Shown here: piece after piece, positions 58,005-64,000 of the stretch
How the letters are laid out: each line of letters starts with the position of its first letter
Position numbering within the stretch: position 1 is the first letter of the stretch
Translations under genes and position numbers: made by a program
Notes under the pieces: generated by a model
The model's input: only the letters and a program-made list of their open reading frames with translations
Databases searched by the model: none
Told to the model about the DNA's origin: nothing
DNA from: Saccharothrix ecbatanensis
GTDB taxonomy: Bacteria > Actinomycetota > Actinomycetes > Mycobacteriales > Pseudonocardiaceae
Length of the DNA: 64,000 nt
Assembly (NCBI RefSeq): GCF_014205015.1
Contig: NZ_JACHMO010000001.1
Span: 3,472,001-3,536,000, forward strand
Direction: 5' to 3'

Positions 58005-59222
58005 TCAGCGGGTCGGCGCCGGTGCGTCGGTGTGCTCGCCGCGCCAGAGCTCGCGGACCGCCGCAGGCCAGCCGTCGGGGTCCGTGCCGTGCTGGCAGAG
58101 CACCGCGTACACCAGGCGTTCGAGGCCGAACCCGGCACATCCGCTGAACAGGGGCGCGCCACCGGCGGAGGCGATGTCGAACCCGCGGCAGAAGTGGTCG
58201 CCGTGGAAGTTGAAGGAGCCCACCGCCACGTCGCCGTCCGGGCGCAACCGCAGGCGCAGCTCGTACTTGAGCTCCAGCCGCCGCTGCGACCACTCCTTCG
58301 CCGCGCTGTCCGCGCCGATGAAGAACGGATCGCTCGCCACCTCGCAGTACCCGTCGAGGCCGAGCTCGTCCACCAAGGCGAAGACCAGCTCCATCAACCG
58401 TTCCCGGGCGTCGAGCACCTCGGTGCGCCCGCCGATGAACACGGTTTCGCGGATCGTGAAGTCCCACAACCGTTCCAGGGTCGTGGCGTACCGCGACTCG
58501 TGGCGGAACGACTTGCCACGCGATGTCACCACGTGGACCGGACCGGTCGGCAGCACGCGGTCCCGGTACTGGCCGAAGGTGTGGTAGCACATGGTCGGCG
58601 GCAGGCAGTAGTCCACGTTGCGGCACAGTTCGAGCGTGGCGCTGTCCACCGCCGGGGACTCGGTGTACGAGCGCTTGAAGTCGCGGTACACGTCCAGGTC
58701 CTCGTGCAGCCGGGTCACGAACATGAGGTTCTGCGGGAACGCACCGGGGTAGCCGGCCGCGTCGAGGACGTGGGTGGGCACCAGCGTCGGGTACTGGTAC
58801 TCGACGGCGCCGAACTCCTCGACCACGAGCCGCCGGATGCGCCGGTCCAGGCCCGCCGCCAGCGAGATGAGCGGCTCGCCGATCGCGATCTGGCCCTCAC
58901 CGGACTCGCTGACCAACCCCGCCGCGAGCAGAGCCGGGTACACGTCGTGCGCCGCGACCCGCTCGGCCGACGTCCACACCACCTTGACCGGCGGCTGCGG
59001 CCCGGTGCCCAGGTCGTCCTCCACCAACGTGTTCAGCTTCGCCGACAGCGCGGCCTCGTCGACCGCCACGGCGCTGAACAGCCGCACCGCACTGACCACG
59101 CCGTCCTCGATGACCAGCCGGAAGGACGCGATCTGCGGTGAGACAAAGAATATGCGTCGCTCCAGCTCCGCACCCCGGCCTGCCGGAACAGGCGAACGCA
59201 GCACCACTTCGGTCTCGATCAT
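58005..59222 (-). CDS. Amino acid:carrier-protein-ligase-like protein (class II aaRS paralogue)
   Basis: The protein has 405 residues and starts at an ATG behind GGAGGGAG. It has a class II aminoacyl-tRNA-synthetase catalytic core: motif 2 as GKSFRHES...RLWDF...ETVFIG and motif 3 as GCAGFGLERLVYAVL. It has no tRNA-binding arm or anticodon domain. That matches the SerRS-like amino acid:carrier protein ligases, which adenylate a small amino acid and pass it to a stand-alone carrier instead of tRNA. It is the first gene of the leftward biosynthetic operon and is divergent from a T-TE gene whose T domain is a likely acceptor. A housekeeping SerRS is ruled out by length and context. Amino acid choice is unknown; Gly and Ala are known for the family. 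Confidence 0.85.
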   Translation of the reverse strand: MIETEVVLRSPVPAGRGAELERRIFFVSPQIASFRLVIEDGVVSAVRLFSAVAVDEAALSAKLNTLVEDDLGTGPQPPVKVVWTSAERVAAHDVYPALLAAGLVSESGEGQIAIGEPLISLAAGLDRRIRRLVVEEFGAVEYQYPTLVPTHVLDAAGYPGAFPQNLMFVTRLHEDLDVYRDFKRSYTESPAVDSATLELCRNVDYCLPPTMCYHTFGQYRDRVLPTGPVHVVTSRGKSFRHESRYATTLERLWDFTIRETVFIGGRTEVLDARERLMELVFALVDELGLDGYCEVASDPFFIGADSAAKEWSQRRLELKYELRLRLRPDGDVAVGSFNFHGDHFCRGFDIASAGGAPLFSGCAGFGLERLVYAVLCQHGTDPDGWPAAVRELWRGEHTDAPAPTR

Positions 59223-59267
59223 CGTCACTCCCTCCGCACCAAGTAAGGCATGGCGACCAGGGCCGGG

Positions 59268-59320
59268 CCAGGCAGCTGACCGGCAACTGGGACCGGCCGA
59301 TTTGCCGGTCAGCTGCCTGG
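59268..59320. promoter_or_regulatory. Perfect 19-bp inverted repeat in the divergent promoter region
   Basis: CCAGGCAGCTGACCGGCAA (59268-59286) and its exact complement (59302-59320) flank a 15-bp spacer. A second pairing also exists: GCGACCAGG at 59253-59261 complements CCTGGTCGC at 59316-59324, competing for the right arm. It fills the middle of the 151-bp gap between the aaRS-like gene (leftward) and the T-TE gene (rightward). It may be a double operator for a dimeric repressor, or an RNA switch in one of the leaders. Confidence 0.75.
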
Positions 59321-59373
59321 TCGCGGACGCCGTCGCACCGCGAGGATCGGGGCACGGAAGCCAGGAGGTGACC

Positions 59374-60459
59374 ATGACCGCGGTCGACGCATCGGGCACG
59401 CGCTCGGGCGACGTGGCCCTGTCCTGCCGGGCCGTCGAACGCGCTGTCTGCGACGTCTGGGGCGACGTGTTCGGCGTGGAGGTGTCGCCGTACGACGACT
59501 TCTACGAACTCGGCGGCGATTCGATGACCATCATCGACGTGGTCGACGAGCTGAGCCGGCGTGGTGTCCGCGTGCGCAGCTCGGTGGCGTTGCGCCACCA
59601 CACCCCCGCTCGGCTGGCCGAGAGCCTGACCGTGCACGCCGACCGCGCGCCGGTGCCGGTTCCGCCGACCGGTGACGTGCGTCCGCGGTCCTGGGCCGAG
59701 GTCCGCCGCCGCCCGACGGTGGTGGCGCCGGACGGCGCCGGCGCGGCCCTCGTCCTGCTCCACTCGGACACCCACCCGCAACGGGAACGCGAAGCGGCGC
59801 CGGCCTGGCGGGCGGGTCGGCCGGTCGTCGGCATCCCGGCGCCCGGCGCGGACGGACCGCTGCCGGCGGGAGCAGACCTCGCCGACATCGCGCGGCACCA
59901 CGTCTCCGCGGTGCTGGCCGCGCGTCCGCATGGCCCTTACCCGCTGGTGGGTTTCGGCCTCAGCGCGGTCGTCGCGTTCGAGGTGGCCGGGCAGCTGCGC
60001 CGCGCCGGGCACGAGGTGCCGGTGCTGGTCATGGTCGAGCCACCCGCGGCGGGACCGGCCTCCGGGTTCGCGTCGAGCACCGCTGACCTCCTCGCCCTGC
60101 GGTACGCGGCGCTGGGGCGGCGCTTCGCGCTGTCGGGGTCCGAGAGCCCCGAGGAGGTGCTGTCCCGGGTTCGCGAGGAAGGGTGGTACGACGTCGACAC
60201 CAGCCCCACCGACCTGTCCCGGCTCCAGCTCGCCTGGGCCGATCTCGCGCTGGCGGTGCGCGGGTACGAACCGGACCCGCACGCCGGTCGGGTCGTGCTC
60301 TGCTTGGACGAGGCGAACGCCCCGACCGCCGGTGGGTACTGGAGCGCGCTCGTCACCGATCCCGTGGTCCACCTCTTCGACTACGGGGTCGAGTCGCCCG
60401 CACCGGTCATCGGCGACGCGCGACTGGCCGCCCTCGTGCGGGCGGAGCTCGCACGGTGA
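59374..60459 (+). CDS. Carrier-thioesterase didomain (T-TE) with altered TE nucleophile
   Basis: The protein has 361 residues. AGGAGG precedes the ATG. Residues 20-90 are a T domain with Ser50 in YELGGDSMT. Residues 115-360 have a thioesterase-type alpha/beta-hydrolase layout (PYPLVGFGLSAVVAFEVAGQL). At the nucleophile elbow the usual GYSxG reads G193-F-G195-L-S197, so the catalytic Ser is replaced by Gly195. The expected GDHF His segment is also changed (VVHLFDYG). The TE is probably inactive as an ordinary hydrolase and may act as a binding platform or use another residue. It is coupled by GTGA to the type II TE and is the best candidate partner for the divergent aaRS-like ligase. Confidence 0.88.
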   Translation: MTAVDASGTRSGDVALSCRAVERAVCDVWGDVFGVEVSPYDDFYELGGDSMTIIDVVDELSRRGVRVRSSVALRHHTPARLAESLTVHADRAPVPVPPTGDVRPRSWAEVRRRPTVVAPDGAGAALVLLHSDTHPQREREAAPAWRAGRPVVGIPAPGADGPLPAGADLADIARHHVSAVLAARPHGPYPLVGFGLSAVVAFEVAGQLRRAGHEVPVLVMVEPPAAGPASGFASSTADLLALRYAALGRRFALSGSESPEEVLSRVREEGWYDVDTSPTDLSRLQLAWADLALAVRGYEPDPHAGRVVLCLDEANAPTAGGYWSALVTDPVVHLFDYGVESPAPVIGDARLAALVRAELAR

Positions 60460-61196
60460 GCGCCGACCGCTGGTTGGCCCGCCCCCGCCGAGTGGCGGAC
60501 CCGCGACTGCGCCTGGTCTGCGTACCCCACGTCGGTGGCGGCGGTGCGACCTTCAACGCGTGGGCGGACCTGCTCCCCGACGACGTCGAGCTGTGCACCG
60601 TCCGGTTCCCGGGTCGCGAGAACCGGCTCGGCGAGCCGCTGGTGGACGACCCCCTGGTGCTCCTGGACCGCCTCCGGGCCGCCCTGACGCAGGTGTTCGA
60701 CCGGCCGTTCGTCCTGTTGGGACACTGCTCCGGCAGCGTGATCGCGTTCGAGCTGGCCCGCCGCCTGCGCGCGGCCGGTGACCCCACACCCGCCGGACTG
60801 GTCCTGTCCTCGGCCGAGGCGCCGGGTCTGCGCCCGACCACGCACCTGCACCGGCTCGAACGCGACGCGCTCCTGCGGCGGGTCGTCGACTTCGGCGGCA
60901 TGGCCGCGGCGGTCCTCGACGACCCGGACCTGATGGCGCTGTTCGAGCGGATCATCCGGGCCGACTACCGGGTGGTCGAGACGGTGCGGTACGGCGACGA
61001 GCTGCCGCTGGACGTGCCGATCACCGTCATCGGCGGGCGGCGCGACGAGTTCGTCAGCGCCTCGGCCATGGCGGCGTGGTCGGCGCAGACGACCCGCGAG
61101 TTCGCCTTCCACCTGATCGACGCCGGCCACTTCGTCCTGCACGACGCGGGCCCGCTGGTCGGCTCGCTGGTCCGCAACCCGGTGGTCGCGCGGTGA
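60456..61196 (+). CDS. Type II thioesterase with Cys in the nucleophile position
   Basis: The protein has 246 residues, the usual TEII size. CVPHVGGGGATFNAWADLL and FPGRENRLGEP are typical N-terminal motifs. The elbow reads LLGHCSGSVIAFE, placing Cys91 where GHSMG proteins have Ser, with Ser92 next to it. The catalytic His is in DAGHFVL. TEII proteins clear misprimed carriers or release amino acids from them. A Cys nucleophile would favour acyl transfer over hydrolysis. It overlaps the genes on both sides by 4 bp. Confidence 0.92.
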   Translation: MSADRWLARPRRVADPRLRLVCVPHVGGGGATFNAWADLLPDDVELCTVRFPGRENRLGEPLVDDPLVLLDRLRAALTQVFDRPFVLLGHCSGSVIAFELARRLRAAGDPTPAGLVLSSAEAPGLRPTTHLHRLERDALLRRVVDFGGMAAAVLDDPDLMALFERIIRADYRVVETVRYGDELPLDVPITVIGGRRDEFVSASAMAAWSAQTTREFAFHLIDAGHFVLHDAGPLVGSLVRNPVVAR

Positions 61197-63361
61197 GCGC
61201 CCACCCGTTCACCCTCCCGGTAGCGTGGCGCGGCACCGACGGCGGCACGGTGCGGGCCACCGTGCCGTACGGCGACCTCTCGGCCGCGCTCCGCGCTTTG
61301 TCCGGCACCGCGCCGCTCGCCGCCACGCTGTTCGCCGCCCACCTCAAGGTGCTCGGCACGCTCACCGCGGAGCGGGTGTTCCGCACCGACGTGGCGCCGG
61401 CGGGCGACGACCGCGACGTGCGCCGTGTCGACGCGGCGGTGTCCGGACCGAGGTGGCGCGACCTGGTCGACCTCTCGTGGCGTGCGGCGTGCGGCGCCCC
61501 GGCGGCGGCCGCCGACCACGGACCGGCCGACCGCGACGGCGTGGTCTTCGTGGCACCGGCCGGCACCGGCCGGGTGGGCGGCCCCGACGTGCCGGATCCC
61601 CACGGCCTGCGCGTGGTCGTCGAGGAGGACCGGTTGCTGCTGCGTGCCGCGCACGGTGCGGTGACTCCCGGCTACCTTGACCGGCTGGCGCTGACCTACC
61701 GCGCGGTGCTGGAGGCGATGGCCGGCGGGCCCGACGACATCCACCGCGCCTTCCTCGGTGCGGACGAGCGGCGCGCCGTGCTCGCCGAGTGGTCCGTCGG
61801 CCGCCGGGACGACCGGGGTCCGGCGGGCGTCGTGGACCTGGTGCGGGCGCAGGCGACCCGGACGCCACAGGCCGTCGCCGTGCGGGTCGGGGACGCGCGC
61901 ATGACCTACCACGAGCTCGAATCGCGGTCCAACCAGATCGGCCACCACCTCGCGGGCCTCGGCGCGGGACAGGACACCCCGGTGGGCGTGTGCCTGCGCC
62001 GCGGGGCCGACCTGCTGCCCGCACTGCTCGGCACGTGGAAGGCCGGTGCCGGGTACGTCCCGCTCGACCCCGACCTGCCGGTGGAACGGCTGCGTCGGAT
62101 GGTCGGCACGGCGGGGTGCCGCCTGGTGGTCACCACGACCGACCTGATGGACGCGCTGCCACCCGTCGACGGCTGCCGGCCGGTGCCGCTGGACCGGGAC
62201 CGGTCCGCGGTCGACGCGGCGCCCACCACACCGCCACCGACCCGCACCGACCCCGGGCACCTGGCCTACGTCATCTACACCTCCGGCTCGACCGGCGCGC
62301 CCAAGGGCGTGATGGTGCAGCACGGCGGGCTGGTCAACTACTTGCGGTGGGCGGTGGACGCGTACGCCTCGCGCGGGCACGGCGGCTCGCCGTTCTTCGC
62401 CTCGCTCTCCTTCGACCTCGGCATCCCCGGCCTCTACGCACCGCTGCTGACCGGACAGGCGGTCCACCTCCTGCCGGACCCGATGGAGGTCGCCGACCTC
62501 GGCGACCTGCTGGTGGCGGGCGCGCCGTACAGCTTCGTGAAGATGACCCCCGGCCAGTTGAACCTGCTCTGCCTCGACCTCGACTCGGCGCAGGCGCACC
62601 GGTTGGCGGGCGTGGTCGTCGCCGCCGGCGACGCGTTCCCGGCCGCGCTGGCCGAGCGCTGGCGTGCCCTGGCCGGACCGGGCGGAACCGCGGTCGCCAC
62701 CGAGTACGGGCCGACCGAGATCACGATCGGCAACTCCGGGCAGCCGGTCACCGACCCGCCGACCACCGAGTTGGTGCCGCTCGGCGCACCCGTCCCGAAC
62801 ACCACGATGTACGTCCTGACCGACCGGCTGGAGCCGACGCCGGTCGGGGTGCCGGGTGAGATCCACGTCGGCGGCGCCGGCGTGGCCCGCGGCTACCTCG
62901 CCGAGCCCGCCCTGACCGCCGACCGGTTCCGGCCCGACCCGTTCGGCGCGCCGGGCACGCGCCTGTACCGCACCGGGGATCTGGGCCGGTGGTTGCCCGA
63001 CGGCACGCTGGAGTTCCTGGGCCGGATCGACCACCAGGTCAAGATCCGCGGCTACCGGGTGGAACTCGGGGAGATCCGCGCGGTCCTGCGCGACCGTCCG
63101 GAAGTCGGCGACGCCGTGGTCGTGCCGACCGGCCCGGCGGGACGCCCGAGAGGGCTGGCCGCGTTCGTCGTGCCGGCTCAGGGGCACACGGTGGACGTCC
63201 ACCGGGTCCACGCCGGGCTGAGCGCGCACCTGCCCGACTACATGATCCCGGCGGATTTCGTCGTCGTCGGCGAGATCCCGCTGACCGCCAACGGAAAAGC
63301 CGACAACAGCGCGCTACTCGAACTGCTGGGACGCCGACCACCCACTGGGGGACGACCGTGA
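61193..63361 (+). CDS. Half-C/A didomain NRPS protein with Asp/Asn-like pocket
   Basis: The protein has 722 residues. The first 205 resemble only the C-terminal half of a condensation domain (LAATLFAAHLKVLGTL) and lack HHxxxDG. Residues 210-715 are a complete A domain: TSGSTGAPK at 363-371, SFDLGIP at 406-412, YGPTE at 505-509, GRIDHQVKIRG and the A10 Lys in TANGKAD. The pocket read by eye is about D-L-P-K-V-A-E-I-G-K, related to Asp (DLTKVGHIGK) and Asn (DLTKLGEVGK) codes. No T domain follows, so it must load carriers in trans, for example those of the C-T-C-A*-T protein. A GTGA overlap links it to the non-haem iron oxygenase gene, which may hydroxylate the loaded residue. Confidence 0.92.
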   Translation: MSAHPFTLPVAWRGTDGGTVRATVPYGDLSAALRALSGTAPLAATLFAAHLKVLGTLTAERVFRTDVAPAGDDRDVRRVDAAVSGPRWRDLVDLSWRAACGAPAAAADHGPADRDGVVFVAPAGTGRVGGPDVPDPHGLRVVVEEDRLLLRAAHGAVTPGYLDRLALTYRAVLEAMAGGPDDIHRAFLGADERRAVLAEWSVGRRDDRGPAGVVDLVRAQATRTPQAVAVRVGDARMTYHELESRSNQIGHHLAGLGAGQDTPVGVCLRRGADLLPALLGTWKAGAGYVPLDPDLPVERLRRMVGTAGCRLVVTTTDLMDALPPVDGCRPVPLDRDRSAVDAAPTTPPPTRTDPGHLAYVIYTSGSTGAPKGVMVQHGGLVNYLRWAVDAYASRGHGGSPFFASLSFDLGIPGLYAPLLTGQAVHLLPDPMEVADLGDLLVAGAPYSFVKMTPGQLNLLCLDLDSAQAHRLAGVVVAAGDAFPAALAERWRALAGPGGTAVATEYGPTEITIGNSGQPVTDPPTTELVPLGAPVPNTTMYVLTDRLEPTPVGVPGEIHVGGAGVARGYLAEPALTADRFRPDPFGAPGTRLYRTGDLGRWLPDGTLEFLGRIDHQVKIRGYRVELGEIRAVLRDRPEVGDAVVVPTGPAGRPRGLAAFVVPAQGHTVDVHRVHAGLSAHLPDYMIPADFVVVGEIPLTANGKADNSALLELLGRRPPTGGRP

Positions 63362-64000
63362 CCTCTGCTCGGATCGACACCGACCCGAACCGCGAAGCCC
63401 CCACCGCCCAGGTGGACCTGACCGGCGCCGAGCGGACCGCACTGGGTGCGCTCGCCGAACAACTCTCCCGGACCGCTCCCGGTGGCGTCGACCACCCGCG
63501 GTGGCTGGTCGCGGCCCGGCGGCTGAGCTGTCACCTCCCGGTGCGCCTGCTGGAGGCGATCCGGCAGTACCGCCACGACCCGGGCGGCGACGGCCTCCTG
63601 ACGGTCGGCAACCTCCCGATCGACGAGGACGCGGTGCCGCCGACCCCCGACGTGCCGGACTCGGCGGAGACGTCGGCCACCATCCCCGCCGCCACCGCCA
63701 TGCTGCTCGGGCTGCAACTGGGCGAGGTCATCGCGTACCGCGACGAGAAGCGGGGCGCGCTGGTGCAGAACGTCGTGCCGGTCCGCTCGCTCGCGGGGTC
63801 GCAGAGCAACGGCGGTTCGGTGGAGCTGTCACTGCACACCGAGAACGCGTTCCACCCCCACCGCCCGGACTACGTCGGGATGCTCTGCCTGCGCGGCGGC
63901 CGGGAGGAGGTCGGCACGCTGGTCTCCGCCGTCCGGCACGCCCTGCCGCTGCTCGACGAGTCGGACGTGGCCGTCCTGCGGACCGCGCGGTTCGTCACCA
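63358..64000 (+). CDS. Fe(II)/2-oxoglutarate oxygenase, AsnO/VioC (clavaminate-synthase-like) type, 3' end outside window
   Basis: The first 214 residues are visible. It starts with a GTG overlapping the A-domain stop (GTGA). The iron-binding HxE is His160-Thr-Glu162 within SLHTENAFHPHRPDYVGML, the hallmark of the clavaminate-synthase-like group that includes the beta-hydroxylases AsnO and VioC. The distal His lies beyond base 64000. Members of this group hydroxylate the beta carbon of free or bound Asn, Arg or similar residues. Next to an A domain with an Asp/Asn-like pocket, beta-hydroxylation of that residue is the likely job. The proposal rests on motif and context. Confidence 0.9.
   Translation, partial: MTSARIDTDPNREAPTAQVDLTGAERTALGALAEQLSRTAPGGVDHPRWLVAARRLSCHLPVRLLEAIRQYRHDPGGDGLLTVGNLPIDEDAVPPTPDVPDSAETSATIPAATAMLLGLQLGEVIAYRDEKRGALVQNVVPVRSLAGSQSNGGSVELSLHTENAFHPHRPDYVGMLCLRGGREEVGTLVSAVRHALPLLDESDVAVLRTARFVT

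Noticed and set aside
58005..59222. Housekeeping seryl-tRNA synthetase
   Set aside because: No tRNA-binding coiled-coil arm, atypical motif 2, and location as first gene of a biosynthetic operon.
59374..60459. Ordinary T-TE release protein
   Set aside because: The elbow reads GFGLS, with Gly in the Ser position, and the His segment is altered.

Overview
The window is high-GC actinomycete DNA, probably from a Streptomyces- or Pseudonocardiales-type secondary-metabolite producer. The grounds are strong G/C bias at third codon positions, many GTG starts, frequent 4-base ATGA/GTGA stop-start overlaps, modular type I PKS genes, NRPS genes and Dpg-type enzymes. It carries two different biosynthetic gene clusters separated by about 6 kb of mixed and partly decayed DNA. 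Both clusters run off the window.

Region 1 (1-35.7 kb) is the 3' part of a modular type I polyketide cluster. Three PKS genes read rightwards: the tail of one module (ER-KR-ACP), a bimodular protein (KS-AT-DH-KR-ACP then KS-AT-DH-ER-KR-ACP), and a terminal protein (KS-AT-DH-KR-ACP then KS-AT-ACP-TE). AT motifs suggest methylmalonyl, ethylmalonyl, methylmalonyl and malonyl extender units in that order. A perfect hairpin terminator ends the PKS operon. Next come leftward genes for an aromatic-ring FAD hydroxylase, a BBE-type bicovalent FAD oxidase and an unknown protein. A rightward operon follows: a DpgA-type III PKS, a DpgC dioxygenase, a benzoylformate-decarboxylase-like ThDP enzyme and an aldehyde dehydrogenase. 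Together these fit a route from malonyl-CoA through 3,5-dihydroxyphenylacetyl-CoA, 3,5-dihydroxyphenylglyoxylate and 3,5-dihydroxybenzaldehyde to a 3,5-dihydroxybenzoate starter, as known for kendomycin. A crotonase, a crotonyl-CoA carboxylase/reductase, a KAS III and a frameshifted 3-hydroxyacyl-CoA dehydrogenase could supply ethylmalonyl-CoA.

Region 2 (35.7-41.8 kb) is a boundary zone. It holds a Tat-exported cyclase-family protein, a small DUF6368-like protein, a secreted peptidoglycan-binding protein and an MBL-fold hydrolase. It also holds fragments of a NUDIX-type regulator, a Tn3-type transposase, a sigma-factor C-terminus, a formate/nitrite-type channel and possibly an SDR. This looks like an insertion and decay scar between the clusters.

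Region 3 (41.8-64 kb) is a hybrid of a highly reducing-type type II PKS and an NRPS, built largely from split or degenerate parts. A leftward, almost gapless operon encodes an amino acid:carrier-protein-ligase-like class II aaRS paralogue, a methyltransferase, MbtH, an A-T-C-T NRPS, a C-T-C-A*-T NRPS whose A domain has lost its core motifs, an ACP, a KS, a KS-like chain-length factor, an unknown protein and a free-standing C domain. A rightward operon encodes a T-TE protein whose TE nucleophile is replaced, a type II TE with Cys in the nucleophile position, a half-C/A protein with an Asp/Asn-like pocket, and an AsnO/VioC-type non-haem iron oxygenase cut by the window end. The two operons diverge around a perfect 19-bp inverted repeat. 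A separate rightward gene (C domain, isolated A-lid-like segment and Ser-less carrier) sits behind a heptamer direct repeat with SARP-box geometry. I infer an acyl-peptide product whose carriers are loaded in trans by few adenylating enzymes.
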